Assembly (NCBI RefSeq): GCF_030867145.1
Contig: NC_134427.1
Coordinates: forward strand, 19,429,001 to 19,493,000
Direction of reading: 5' to 3'
From: Opisthocomus hoazin
Taxonomy: Eukaryota; Chordata; Aves; Opisthocomiformes; Opisthocomidae
Length of the DNA: 64,000 nt
This document shows positions 12,490 through 25,900 of the stretch, in pieces; the first letter of the stretch is position 1; every line of letters starts with the position of its first letter. The position numbers and the translations under genes are program-made. The notes beneath the pieces were generated by a model. That model ran no database searches, was not told the DNA's origin, and was given only the letters and a program-made list of their open reading frames with translations.

Positions 12490-13340
12490 GGATGTCTAGG
12501 GAGAGACACAACATACAGATGGGCTTGTGGTCAAGATGTGGACCTGACCAAGGAGGCCGTCACACAGGTCACTCATGAATCTGAAACATGTGCCGCAATC
12601 AAGCGACCCCCATGAGTCATGTCTCCCTGGAAGAGAGGGCGCTGGCTGAGTTTTCAATACGGTGAGGCCTGGCAAATTGACTATATCGGACCACTGCCAT
12701 GGACTCACCAAGGCAAGAGCTACATACTCACCACAGTGGAAGCAACTACCGGTTGGCTAGAAACATACCGTGTAAAGCATGCCACTGCCTGAAACACTGT
12801 CTTAGGCCTTGAAAGGCAAATTATGTGGTGACATGTTACCCCAGAAAGAATTGAATCAGACCATGGGACTTACTTCCGAAACAAACTCATAAACTCCTGG
12901 GCAAAGAAACATGGCATCGAGTGGGTGTAGCACATTCCCTGTCACCCACAAGCCTCTGGAAAGATTAAGAGATATAACGGGCTGTTAAACACTATGTTGG
13001 GAGTGTTGTACAATAGGGCTTGGAAGCACTAAATTTAGCAGAAGCCACCTGGCTGGTTAACACCAGAGGATCTGCTAACCATCCTGGTCCTGCCCAGACA
13101 AAACCCCTACCTACTGTGGGAGGAGATAAGGTCCCCGCAGTGCACACAGGGACGTGGCTGAGGAAGGCAGTGGGGATTGCTCCTCCCATGCGAAAGGGCA
13201 AACCCATTCATGGGATTCTTTGCTCAAGGACCTGGGTGTACTTGGTGGGTGATGTAGAAGGATGGGGAGACCCGGTGCGCCCCTCAAGGAGGTTTAACCT
13301 TGAGGGAAAAATAATTGGTGATGTGAGTTCTATGTTGTAG
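12490..13340 (+). pseudogene. Endogenous retrovirus pol remnant: integrase
   Basis: Integrase continues in the RNase H frame with at least three more in-frame stops (12613-12615, 12790-12792, 12928-12930). The core starts with a WQIDYIGPLP-like block. The catalytic triad is readable: Asp 12679-12681, Asp 12859-12861, and 36 codons later the position of the catalytic Glu (12967-12969), which is Lys here. The DYIGPLP block is more like foamy/ERV-L (class III) integrases than classical betaretroviral ones. That assignment is inference. The element is inactive. Confidence 0.82.
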
Positions 13341-14238
13341 GAAGTAATGTAGCAGGAATGACCTGAACTGATGAAGAGTGAGGTGTGCGAGGAATTGGGC
13401 CAATGCAATGATGACCCAAACCAAGCCGGTGTTGGTGCCCACAAGTAGAACATGCTGCTTCTCCTGTCCTGAGCCTCCGTCTTGACAGACGGGGCCCAAG
13501 TCATAGCCTGTTCTTATGAACATTTGGAGGAGTGGAGGAAACCCATGGAATGGAAGAATAATATCTATCTGTTCAAGGACAGGGAACAGTAGTTAATGAG
13601 AACTAATAAATCTGTATGTTTGGTATAAAGATGGTTTAAGTATGAGCATAAGTTGTAAGTGTTGGTAAGAAGACATATCGGTAGTCCTCATTCCCTGTGG
13701 TCACCTGGTTGCCTATAAGGAATGTGCTGAAGCACTCAATAAATGCCCTCCATTGTACAATTATTATCAAAAGTCAGGAAATTTTTATGCATTAGTGAAA
13801 TATACAATACTGTGGATGCAAATGTTTCATGCTTTATTGCATTTATACGTACGATGCAATAACAGATGGTTGGGTGTTTGGCAGTCTAGCACACATATTT
13901 ACAGAGCATCTCACTTTAAGGATAATGTAAGCAATGAAGCTTTAATCCTCACCCTGAAATACGAGTTGACTGTCAGAAGCTGCTAGATTTTTATTTGTAA
14001 CACTCATATTCAGCTGCCTCCTTATTACTCTCCTTACTTTTTGTGGGTTTACTTCAAAGTCGTAGCCTAAAATAACCATTGCTGTATTTGCAGATCTTCC
14101 ATTTGTACGAGTATTCACACTTCTGTTAGTGTACTATAAATGTGGAAGTTAAAAAAAATCCTCTTTCACGAAACAACATGGGAAAACCGAGTGTTCGGAC
14201 TGAGCAGTAGTTATGCTGTGTTCTTTTCCTCACGGCGT
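13341..14238 (+). mobile_element. 3' part of the retroviral internal region and/or unrelated DNA
   Basis: No env frame is recognised. The first about 400 bp (to about 13760) has a composition like the upstream retroviral part, and the rest is AT-rich and looks like ordinary genomic sequence. No polypurine tract precedes the second LTR, which normally would be directly at its 5' edge. Confidence 0.45.
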
Positions 14239-14813
14239 TGGGTCTGGCCGGGATGCAGTTACCTTTCCCCGTAGCAGCCCTCCCAGTGCCGTGCTGTGTA
14301 CCGGTAGCTAGCAAGGTGTTGGCAATTCCCCAGGGTTTGGGCTGCTGCTGGGCAGTGCCCCACAGCATCAGGGCTGTCTCACCAGCATTCCCCCCTCACC
14401 AGTGGGCTGGCGTGGGTGAGCTCCTGGGAGGGGACACAGCCAGGACAGCTGACCCAAACTGACCAGAGGGATATCCCATATCGTATGATGTCTGCTCAGC
14501 AACAAAAGCCAAGAGAAAGGAGGAGGAGGGGGGCATTCGTTATCATGTTTGTCCTCCAAAGCAACTGCTATACGTACTGAAGCCCTGCTTCGTGGGAAGT
14601 GGCTGGACATCACCTGCTGCTGGGAAATAGAGAACAACCTTTTGTTTGTCTTTGCTTCCACGTGCAGCCTTTGCTTTTGCTTTATTTAATTGCCTTTATC
14701 TTGACCCATGAGGTTTTTTCCATCTTGTTAACCCCTCCACTGTCCTGCTGAGGAGGGGAGTGACAGAGCGGCTTGGTGGGCACCTGGCGTCCAGCCGAGG
14801 TCAACCCACCACA
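14239..14813 (+). repeat. Endogenous retrovirus LTR (second copy)
   Basis: The same LTR as 11107-11681, again TG...CA ended and about 575 bp. Differences cluster in the last 150 bp and in the 14520-14580 stretch. It may be the 3' LTR of the same provirus or a solo LTR of a related insertion, since no polypurine tract is seen before it. Confidence 0.88.
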
Positions 14814-15581
14814 AAACCTCTTTTGTATTTTTAACGAAGTAATAAGCTGGTATGAAGACACCCAGGCCAGGAGGACTGGGGGAGCTGCAGAGCCCATCAT
14901 TTCTAAGCTGTTCGTTTAACCCTGCTTGCGTGGCACCATGAACATGTGATTGATGGTGGTTTGAGACATTTTCCTGGTACTGGTCCGGCTGCAGTGGGCC
15001 AGTGTCTGTATCAGAGAATCCAGTGTCCCACATGGCAAAAAGCTGCACCCGCACTCCTGGTTGCTCTCTGGAAAATGGCAAACAAGCAAACACAGGCGTC
15101 CAGCGAACCACCATCCCTCCCCCCATTTTTGGCTGGACCTATCACCCAGTTCCCGTCCCGCCCGGTTCCTTCGTGTAATTTGAAACATCCAAAACCCATC
15201 TTCCCCAAACCAGGCCAATGCCGGGCAGCCGCCGCTGCTGCGGTTTAACAGGTTTTCAGCCCCCTCGACGCAAGCCGTGCCCCTCCGCGGGGGTTTCTCG
15301 GGCAGCTCTTCAGCAGCCTCCCAGAGCAGCCCACGCACAACCCAGGAAGGGTCTGGTTCCATCAGCGGAAGACGCAGTAGGGACATCGGGCTCTTTCTTT
15401 TTACGGACGCTGCTCCTGCAAGTAAAACCTGCAAGAGAAGGCTTTTCCGAGGAGCTCTGATTCTTTCCCTGCGACCTGCAAGAGAGGGGGTTTCCCCAGG
15501 GCACGCAGCCACCACACCGCGAGGCCCTTCCGCACCCCCGTGGCCGCTGCACGGGGCTCCGCAGGGGAACCTCGTCCCGCC
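14814..15581. other. Intergenic, GC-rising, nothing recognised
   Basis: GC content and CpG density increase toward the minisatellite and CpG island. The open frames on both strands are not convincing as genes. Confidence 0.4.
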
Positions 15582-15943
15582 AAAAACTGACAGATAAAAA
15601 CCGATAGCTAAAAAACTGATAGCTAAAACTGATAGCTAAAAACTGATAGCTAAAAAACCTATAGCTAAAACTGACAGCTAAAAACCGATAACTAAAACTG
15701 ATAGCTAAAAACCGATAGCTAAAAACCGATAGCTAAAGACCGATAGCTAAAAACCGATAGCTAAAAACTGACAGCTAAAGACCGATAGCTAAAATCCAAT
15801 AGCTAAAAAACGATAGATAAAAAAACGATAGCTAAAAAACCGATAGCTAAAAAATGATAGCTAAAAAATGATAACTAAAAACCAATAGTTAAAAACCGAT
15901 AGATAAAAACCGATGATGGCTGAAAACCAATAGCTAAAAACTG
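15582..15943. repeat. 14-bp minisatellite with a GATA core
   Basis: About 25 tandem units of a 14-bp motif close to AAAAACCGATAGCT, with point variants (ACTGATAGCT, AATGATAGCT, CCAATAGCT) and occasional single-base indels. Almost every unit carries a GATA core. It lies immediately upstream of the CpG island of the clathrin-adaptor gene, with the last unit about 750 bp from the start codon. Confidence 0.95.
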
Positions 15944-16950
15944 GTGACGAGTCCCGTCAGACCTCCCTGACAGTGCCGGGCACCCCGCTCCTCGCCGGGG
16001 CCTCCCCCACCGCCGCAGACGCAGCGACCACCGGCCAGCTTTCATTTTTTCCGTTAAATCCACCCCAAGAACAAAGCGCCGGGGGCGGAGGGGGTCGACG
16101 CCGCGTGACCGAGACGCCCCCTGGGCTGCTGGGCGAGGGGTGGTCCCCGCCCCGGAGGGGTCCCCGCAGCAGCCCAGACACCCGACGCCCCGGCGGGAGG
16201 ACCCGCCACCCGGCTCCCCACCCGCCAAACGCTCGATGACGTCGTCTATGACGCGGGAGCCCCCCGCGGGGCACGCGGCCGCCCCGAGGGCGGCTTCCCG
16301 CCACACGCCGCACACCCCCCCGGGGGCGCGCGGGGCGGGGTGGCAGGCGGGCGGTCACCTGACGCCGCCGCCGCCGCCATTTTGTCTGGGAGTGTTAAAT
16401 GTGAAAGGGAAAGCCGGAGCGCAGCCCGCAGGAGGAGGCAGAGCGCAGCGGGGCCGGTCGCGGCCAGCCGAGCCGGCGGGGCCGGGCGGCGAGGGGTCTC
16501 CGCCGCCCCGCGGAGCAGCGGGGAGACCCCCCATCGCCGCGGTCGAGAGGAGCCGGTGAGGCGGAGCCCGGGCGAGGACTCCCCGGCGGCCGGCGCCCTT
16601 CCCTCGGGGAGCCCGCTCTCGCCCCCTCGCCCCTGGCCGCGGGGGAGCCGCGCCGCCCCGGCCTTGCCCGCCTCCTCCCCAGGGTCGCGCCGGCCATGTC
16701 GGGGCAGTCGATCACGGACCGCATCACGGCGGCGCAGCACAGTGTCACCGGCTCGGCCGTCGCCAAAGCCGTCTGCAAGGCGACGACCCACGAGGTGATG
16801 GGCCCCAAGAAGAAGCACCTGGACTGTGAGTAGGAGCCCGCGGCCTGCGCCCCGCGGCGGGGAATGGGGGGGTGGCCCCGGGGCAGCCGGTGCGGCCTCC
16901 CCGCGGTCCCGCTGCGGGCGGTGGGGAGCGGAGAGGTGGGGCGAGGGCCG
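15944..16950 (+). promoter_or_regulatory. CpG-island promoter of the PICALM-like gene
   Basis: Very high GC and CpG density across the first exon and its upstream region, with no TATA box seen. Candidate sites: a CRE-like TGACGTCG at 16237-16244, an E-box GTCACCTGAC at 16354-16363 (one base from the TFEB/CLEAR consensus GTCACGTGAC), and GCCGCCATTTTG at 16373-16384, a reverse-orientation YY1 site. The transcription start is probably close to the YY1 site, leaving roughly 300 bp of 5' UTR. The sites are pattern matches, not proven. Confidence 0.75.
16696..16825 (+). CDS. PICALM-like coding exon 1
   Basis: Start codon, then the amphipathic N-terminal helix and the PIP2-binding lysines (GPKKKHLD). 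The donor is GTGAGT; the exon ends after the first base of the Tyr44 codon. Confidence 0.96.
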
Positions 16951-19900
16951 CTTGCACCTTTTTTTGTGTGTGTGAGGGGATTTGTCGCGTAAAGCGGGGT
17001 GAACCTGAGCGCTTTGCTCTTCAAAACTTGTTTTACACGTGGAGGGAGCTTTGTAACGCCCTGTCGCGCCCGGGGAGCTCAAATACCCCGGCCGTGTGGG
17101 CTCCTCCCGACGGGAGCTGCCTGGCTTGGCGCTCTGCGTGCGCCGGTGCCGGTTCCTCCGGCACCTGGGGAAAAGGTGGGTTGAGGGGGGGTGGTTTGAC
17201 GGTTGTGAGCGGGAAGTTTGTTTTTTTTTAAAGTACTCTTCCGTGCTTCTGTGACTCTGGTGGAGTGCAGCTGTTTAAATGTTTCTAACGTTCCCCGAAA
17301 TATCATAGCTTTCTGTCACGCAGCTCTTGAAAAAGGGTGAAAAGACTTGAAATAAGGTAAAGGGAGGGGTGAAGGTGGACCAGTACACCTCTCCAGAATG
17401 AGCGTATGTTTCCGCTGATAAACTTAATACGTTAAAACTCCTTTCTGTATACCAAAAGATGCAGAAAGCTACCCTTAATATCTGCAAAATGTCAGTGGTG
17501 TTGCTTTGCTTCAGGTTCTGGTAACTGGAGAGCAATCGAAGTTGCTGTTTGGCCACTCAAAAGTGCACTGAATGCTGCAAACCTCGTATGCTGTGCAGTA
17601 TACCCGTTCACCATCTATTAAAAGTGGAGCAAGCGCGTGCCATTAGGGACGGGAAAGAAGACATGAAGCTTTATGCTGGTTTCTTCAAAGAGAAGGGAGC
17701 AGGCTAGTAGTTTTGCCGGGCTTGTTGGAGTTGGTGCTACTAAGGGGAGTTTGCTGTTCACGCTTTCGGAAGAAGCGCACTTAGTTATATTGTTTGAGGA
17801 TAGTTTGGCTCTCTGATGCTATAGCACTCGTCTGTTAATGCAGGCTTCTTGTGTGAGAGCTTTTGGTGTAGATCAAATAGTTAAAAGCAACCAAATACAT
17901 GTCTCATCTGTTATTGGTCTGAATGAGTGGAATCCAGCTACAGCAGTGACTGTTGCAGCTACTGCCTTGAAATGAAAAGCCTTGAAACTGGGTAACTGAC
18001 AATGTATTTTTTTCAAGATACTTTTATAAAGTTACCTTATTTTGTCTTGTCTTGGTGCTCTGCCTGTGGTAGAGCAACTTTGAGGTAACCCTTGAGTCCA
18101 GAAATGGCAACATAACAGGAAGCCAGAGAGCGGTGACAGTTTGCTCAATAGTTTGAAAGCTTCTGCAGCTTAAAAGGTATAGTGTATTGTGTGACTATAT
18201 CCTTAAGATAATGTAATCTACTATAAGTTACCCTCACAAAATAAGAAAATGGAAACCTGGAAAAGCTCTTAACTGGAGACTAGCATAAACTGAGTTTGCC
18301 TTTTGACTATCAAATTCCTTTGAATATCTTTCGATATAAACCTGTTTAGAGCTGTCAGTCTCCTGAAGGGCCCCTTCTGTGCCAGATGAGTTCTGTGTTT
18401 TGGTGCAGTTCACTTTCTCAGACTTTGGTCTAAGGCAAACAGAAAGCTTGTTCTTCTGACTTGATATCTGAAATAGAGGAACGCTTTGGTGGAGAAGAAA
18501 AAGATGTGAAATATGGTACCACAAATAATCTCTGTAAGGGATTAAAAAAAAAAAACCACACCCATGAACATTGTCCAGTCTTCATTGAGTATACCCAGGC
18601 GCTGCTTTTCAAACATCTGCAAGCCTTTGCGTGGCACTTCTGATTTTTTTTTCACTTGTACACAAAACTTACTTGTGTTAAATGCAAGCAGGTAAGATAC
18701 TAGTTTAAATGCTGTAATCTCTGGAGAAATCACACAATGTATTTTCAAAGGTACGGTACAAGTACTTTCCAATTTAAGTAAATTATGAAGGAAAACATAA
18801 CTTGGATTTAATGCAACACTGCTAGTTGTACCTTGCTCGCTACGTGTGTGTCGTTAAAAATGCTACACCATCTGGTATTACTTGTAATTGCTGCTCATGA
18901 AAAAGCTTCACCAAGAGTGTGTGTTTGAGAGTTGCTGTAGTTCTGTCAGGGATCGTGGATGACTGTCAGTTTGTACACTCTATTCAGATGAATTCTTTAA
19001 ATCCCCTTATTGCCAAGTTTCCACAGCGAGGAAAACTATAATATCACAGTATGGATATTTATGGGAGGATGTTATACATGCAGTGTGTGAACTAGTATTT
19101 AAGAGTCTTGGGTTTTGTCTGGCTGCTAACTGCTGAGTAGTATAGTCATATTTTTTTCTTGAAGAGCAAAAAAAAAACAAAACACCACACACAAAAAAAC
19201 CCCAACCCTAAGCAATGTCAATGGGAATACTTGGGTTTTTTTTCTTCTAAAGTAGGTCACGGTGTCCTAAATAAGTCAGCAGATCTATTTCTGCAGTATT
19301 TTGTAATATTTTAGGATAACATAAGAATGTTATATAGAGGCTGAGCTCTTCTCTTAGTAGAGCACCTGAAGGTCTTCTCAGTTCTCTCACTTCCCCTCAG
19401 CCTCCTGAGTTTGGGTTGCAGTGGAGTGGGGCTAGATTATGCTGTTGGTGATACACATCTCTTCTTGGCTAACTATGGAAAAGCCATAATAAAAAATGAA
19501 TATATTAAAGCTGTAGCCAAGTTGGTAACTGGCAGAGTAGACTTATGTGTAGGCCAAAATTTACATAAACACAAACCCTTAATTACATCTTGAACTCTTA
19601 GATTAACACAGTAATAAAGGAAAAAAAACAACTCCTCTTTCACTTGTATACAAACCACTGAATAAGCACAGGGAGGGATACTTAGTTAATGTTACTCATC
19701 TAAACTTTAAACTACTAAACGTATAGAAGCTTTGGAAATGCTGTAAGAAGTGATAATTTAGGTACTGTAAAATTGTATTATGTAGCAGAATTAGGTTCTT
19801 AAGCCTTTTGCTTTAGGAGAAAGTTCAGGCCTCCACCAGATCATCGCAAACTTTTATGTTTTGCCAACAGTGTCACACTATGACTGTCACAGTTTTGGGT

Positions 19901-22900
19901 GGTTCTGTCTGCCTGTTCTTACTTTTGGCAGCTAAAGCTCATGACTGTTGGGTGAATGCTGATGCAGTGTGGTCCTTGCAGGGATGTGTAAGTTGTGATA
20001 CCGTATGAAGAAGTACTTTTGAACTCTTCTACTGGCAGCAAAGTGGCTGCCTTCAAATTAAAGCTCTTTAGTGATCTGTCAAGCTTTTCAATACAGTAAT
20101 TGAGGTAATTTGACTTAAACAAAAAAATAGTTAATGTCTTTCTAATCTATAAATGTGTTTCTTATTTAGGAATTGCTTAAAGCCTTTTAAAAAACTTTAT
20201 GGGCCTTCATCTGTCCTAGTTGGGTGGAGGGAGTGGGACAGGAGAGCTGAATTGCTCTGCTTCTGATAAAGTAACTCTAAGTTTAGATTTAGCTATTATA
20301 GAAATGAAACTTAAAAGATTGCTTAAAGATTGAAGATCAGATCTGCACAATAAGAGCATGTGGGCATAAAAATATTAATATCAGTCAGGTGCTATCTTTT
20401 AATCAAGTCTTCCAGCAAGAATTGTTGCATTCCTTAGGTTACATTGACAAAGTTTGCTGAAGTGGCGCTTCTGTTTTATGGTTTTGTAATCTGTAGTTTA
20501 CGGTGCAACTTCTAAAAGGAAGGTGTAGGGGTTTTTTTCAAGACTACCTGGAGTTAAGGAAAGTGGTCTGAATTCGTATATCTGTCTTAGAGCAGTTTCA
20601 GTCCTGTGACAAAATGGAAGAAATATGGGAATATTAAACCATTATGGTTGTCTAACTTAGGTATTTACAGTTCTCTTCAGAGACATACTCCTGAATCTAG
20701 AAAATGCTGACTTTCTTGTTACTTGAAAGTTGAAAAGTGTTGTTTTTTGTTGATGTGTCCCTGAGAATTTTCCAAAAACCTGATATATATTTATTTTTTT
20801 TTAATATCGGTATTTATGCATGCTGTTCTCTGAAGAGCTGTATGGTTTTGTAGATGATGTGCCAGTATTTTAGATGAGCCGTGGAAGAGAAATCCCCAGT
20901 ACTCTTCTAGGCAGTAAGATTTCCACAGCTCTTCCAGGCTGCTTGAAAACCCCTATGGTACTCTTCTGGTTTAAAGCTGATAGATTCCCCCCCCTGCCCC
21001 ACATGATGTTAACATGTTTCTGAATTCCGTTCTAGAAATAACACCACAGTTTCACTTGCAGTTGAAATGCTTCCTCTGGATAAATGGCAAAATTCTTGGA
21101 GTTGTAAAGTGTTTATAAAAGTAGTGCAATAAGAAAATGAGCTTCAGTTGCCCTGCACGTTTCATTCCAGTTTTTGCTACCAACATCTATATTACAGTTG
21201 TCCAGCTGTCAGTCTCTCAGGTGCATGTGCTCCTTTATACTTCCAGATGTGTGGTGTTGATAGCCTTTTCCTCCTTTGCTGCCAGCTGTAACAGATCCAT
21301 ACAGTTGTTTGTCTGCAGATATTCCTACTGCAGACTTAAAGACTCGTATTAGAGAAAGGACATTTTCTTTTTTTTGCTATGCATCTCAATTGCTAGATTT
21401 CAAATGTGATGCTAGCTTTATTATTACTAGTTGTAAAATAATAATTTAAAAAATTGCCCTGAGTAGCCTTATTAAATAGTCTTTTTAAACTTAGGTTTTT
21501 ACAGTACTGTCTTGGGAAAATCTAGTTTTGGCCTGTAAAATGCAATGAGATTTTTTTTTTCCACTGTTTGTTCTTAGTTTAGTATTTTAGAGAAGTTTCA
21601 TTTGCCTAAGCATTGGGCAACTGTGGCTTGTGTGTTTGTGCATTCAGGACTATTTTGAAACCAAAGATCACAATTGTGCTGAGTGCCCTCAGTGAAATTT
21701 GGCTTCAGGGGAGCCAGTATGTGTCGCCTTCAGCGCTGAAGTGTCTGAAGTGCGTGGGACTTGCAGCTCACTTGGGTCCTCTAAACTCAAGCAGAGCTTG
21801 AATTAGACTCTGAGTAGCCCTACATGTGTGAAATATTTCCTTTTGGTTCCTTTTAAAATGGTCAGGCTCACATCTTACAGAAGCAAGTAGCACGTACTGG
21901 AAAACCTTACTAGCACTTTTACAGAATTACTGGGACTGCACTTTTCAATCCCATGGAATCACACTTGTGGAATGAAATGTTAACGTATGAGCTTCTCAAA
22001 TGCACCAGAGGTCTATTGGCTTCCACTCCGTTACTGTCACGTGACGGAAGACTCCTTTTAGGCTTGTGTACCAAAACAGAAGGCAGTCGCTCCCTTCTGA
22101 AGGGAGACATCTGGATGGCTTTTTGTGGTGGTAAACATTTATGATGGCATGATAAGCCAAAGCATTTTTTATGGATGTGTGGCTTAAGGAGAGGTGATCA
22201 GTTACAGCATTGGATATAGTTGCTAGCAGTAGGATTTCTGTCACATTTTGCCTGAGCAGCACTATAAGAACACATTTGGTATCAGTCTTAGACATAAGTA
22301 TATGCAAGGGATCTCTCAGGTGTTCAGCATCTTAGGGTCAACTGGAACATCTGCTGGTAGACCTTAGCTTGAGGGAAGGTGACAAGATTGAAATCTCTGT
22401 GGAGAGTGCTGGCAAAATATGAATGAATTAGTAGGGCTAATTTGACTTCAGAGCAGAAAGTTTTTTGTTTTTAACCTGGATCTTCCAGTTTCATCTGGCA
22501 TTTAATAAGCACTCTTAATATTGAAAAATCTTCAGTGGAAAATTTGACTTGCTTAGTGGTCATGTGAAGGAAAAGGAATTTGTGCAGAAATAATATTTTT
22601 TGATAGGCTGTGTGGTCTTTGACCTCAGCAGATCAATGGAATTTCTGTAACATTTCTGTACTGGTTACAGGCACTCCAGTTACGTGAGAAATAGTGAGTG
22701 AGATCGAACAGCAGTGTCTTTATAGTGCTTGCTTATAAACTGATTAGTTTTGGGAAGACTTACTTCCCTTAATGTGTTTTGAGAGAATTACTTAGCAATG
22801 TCATAACAAAGTTCTCATTCAGTAGATGAGGCTGTTGAGTTAAAATTCAAGTTTTCTTTATGTATAAATTCTGGAATTGGGACTTGGTGGTTTTGTGTGT

Positions 22901-25900
22901 TGCTAAGCAGGGTGAAAGTTTTCATCCCAACTTGCATGTTTTGTACATATTTGGAAACAAAGGACACCAGAATGAAATTAGTAACTTAGAAGAATTTGCA
23001 TTTTATAGCTTTCTACCTTGACAAGATACTATCTAAAACTCTTTACTCTGTTAAAATTACTCTGGTTATTAAATTATTCTAAACAGTTATCCTTAATGAA
23101 GGACTTTATATTCTTAATAAAAAGATCTTTAATTAAGATACATCTGTGATATATTCTATGCACTAGAACAGATACAAATTCTAAGTGCAATACTTCTATG
23201 AAGTATTTTGTCCTAAACTATTGATGTGCGATCTCTAAGTTCATGTTTAAATTGCTTATGACAATGTAGTCTGTCCTCTGCGTACTGCTAGTAAGGCAGA
23301 TAAGTTGGGCCATTGCAGTGGTGCTGACACCTCGGTATTCAGTTGTTGCTCGACTTCCCAAGCACCTGCCCTGCTTCAAGTGCTTGCACAGACAAATCAC
23401 GTAAACAGCAATGCTGCTCTGCAACCAACAGGCTGCTCACAGGCTTGGCTTAAATCAGAGGCCACAAAGGAAGCTTTTCAAATTACATGTTTAATTTCCT
23501 GGGCTTGCCCAGTCCTTAAGGTGTACTTTGATCACACCTGAGCCAAATTTAGCTCAGAGAATAAATGTCTAATGTGTATGTCCTGGGGGGCTTAGAGTAG
23601 TCGTGGATTTGGTTCTTTGCTCTCTTCTCAGCGGTTGCCTTCACTAGCATTCTCAGGCAGGCTTTTTTCCCATGTATCTGCTGGAGCCTGTTCTGGTTTT
23701 GTACTGATACTCAGGCAGAGACTTGAAGCTCTCGATCTCTAACCTCCCAAGTTAATGTTCTACTATTGAGTTTATAATCAGTCTTGGACACAAAGAGCTT
23801 TTTGTGTACAACAGCCTGAGACCTGCCATGATCCACCACAAAATGCTCTGTAGGTTGTCGACTAGGTTATTTTAGCTAAGTGGAAAGGTGTGTAGATGCA
23901 AATTCTTGCTCTTAATTCTTACAGAGAAGAGGCTTATTACAGGTTTGTAGCATCTCATTTGCTGTCATATGTGTCGGTACATGGGCTTAGATCAGAGTTG
24001 CAGGGTGCTTGCTGCCTGTTGATCTCATGAGGTATAGATGTCTCAGGTTTTCCTTGCTTCTCTGATTTTCTTTTTTTTTTTTTTTTTTTGTTAGATTGAG
24101 TGGCTTCAGGCATTGAGCATCCAGAAGGTCTACAATGACTTTCGGACACTAATTTGGGCATAGAGTTTCTACTGGAGCAGGTTATTTATTAATGAGATTT
24201 TGGGACTTCATGAAATTATTGAAATGCCTTTGAAGTTAGTACTTGGAGTCTTTCAGTAAAATGCAGTGAATTTGGGCAAGGAATGTAAAATAGCTCAATT
24301 ATTCCTTAAAGAACGGAGGTTAATGCTTCCAGTATGAATTCTTAATGTAAAAACACAAAATAACATGATGGTCCTCTTTGAGCATGAAACTCATTGTAAT
24401 GCTTTGATTTTTTTTTGTTGTTGTTAATTTAGATCTAATACAGTGCACAAATGAAATGAATGTAAATATTCCGCAGTTGGCAGACACCCTCTTTGAGAGA
24501 ACTGCAAACAGTAGCTGGGTTGTAGTGTTCAAAGCTCTAATTACAACACACCACCTCATGATGTATGGAAACGAGGTAAGACATGATTAGTTCTATTAAA
24601 GCCTCCTTGACAGTGTTTTAAAAAATTGTCTCAATCTGTGAGGCACTGGATATGTACTTCAGTTTTTCAAAGGTCTATGTCTGTCCTCTGTTCATGGCTG
24701 TAAATACTTTTCCAGGAAGAAAATATTCCTTGGTTATTTCAATACCGAAACATATCAGTGTTTGCAAATTACCTGCGGGTATCTGAGTTGGGCTGTGAGG
24801 GAATAATGCGTGACCTTTCTAGAATAAAGACTTGAAAAACTTCTGATGAGCTTTACTTCATTAGGCTAGTGCTTATCAGTAAGAGCGCAGCAAAAGAGTC
24901 TTGTTAGCACTCCATAAATGTACACCCAACTTATTAACAGATAAGAATGCTTACTAAAGGGGGGAGGAGTATGGTGAGTAGAATATTTGATCTTGCAAAC
25001 CATCATCTAATGGGCTAAATCTTCCTATATTCTTGCTATTAACATTCCTCCGAAACAGATTTCTGTTGCATTTTCTTCCCTTAAATTATTCCATTGCTAT
25101 TTATGAAAAGCTTCCCAGACAATAACATGGCATTAGAAATGTAACCTCTCTTGTGCAGTCCTTCCATTAAAAACTAAATTTTGTCTTGGTCAGGTGACAA
25201 TTCAGTCCTGAACTTGTGTGTAGTCACTCTTGTAATAAATGAATGTTGAATACTGGTAATACTGAGACGATGATTCTTAAAGGTACTGCTTCCAGCCATT
25301 GAACTGCTCTGAAAACTTGGTGTTACCTCCTCTCTCCAAAGCTCTGTGAACGTAATTGAAATGACTTGTAAAATGTAGTGTGCTCTTTGTTAACACTTCC
25401 TCAAGTAATTTATGTTAAATTGTAGTTTCAACAGATAATAGGCTGGAATTAGAGGATAATAAGAAGTAAAATTCACTGCTTGGAATTCACTACTTATTCC
25501 AAGTATAAAGCTAAACTGAATGCTGTAAATAAGTTTGTATATTCTCTGTTTTTCCAATACAGTTCGTATCTACACACTGCAACTTGAAAGAAAAAAAAAA
25601 AGCAGACAACCGAATCATAGAAAAAAATCAAAACTTAGAATTGTGGGCTACCAGTCAGTACCTGTTTGCCCAAACAGTGTTTTGTAGTGGCAGAAAAGTT
25701 GAATTTTCATGTCTGTACCAAAACTACTACTCAGCTTTGAATGGGTGCGTTTAAGACTTGAAAAAAAAGTTCCCTCATGCCTGCTGAGATAATGTGACTG
25801 GAACACTAGTTCTGTAATTTCAGGTGAAACATGAATGTACTCATCACTCTTCTAATACATTAAAAGAAGCCTCTTTCTTAAACAGAATAGTATCAGATGC

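Noticed and set aside
16246-17082. Long minus-strand frames (278 and 209 codons) in the CpG island
   Set aside because: Arg/Pro/Ala-rich frames opposite exon 1, explained by GC content and lack of stops.
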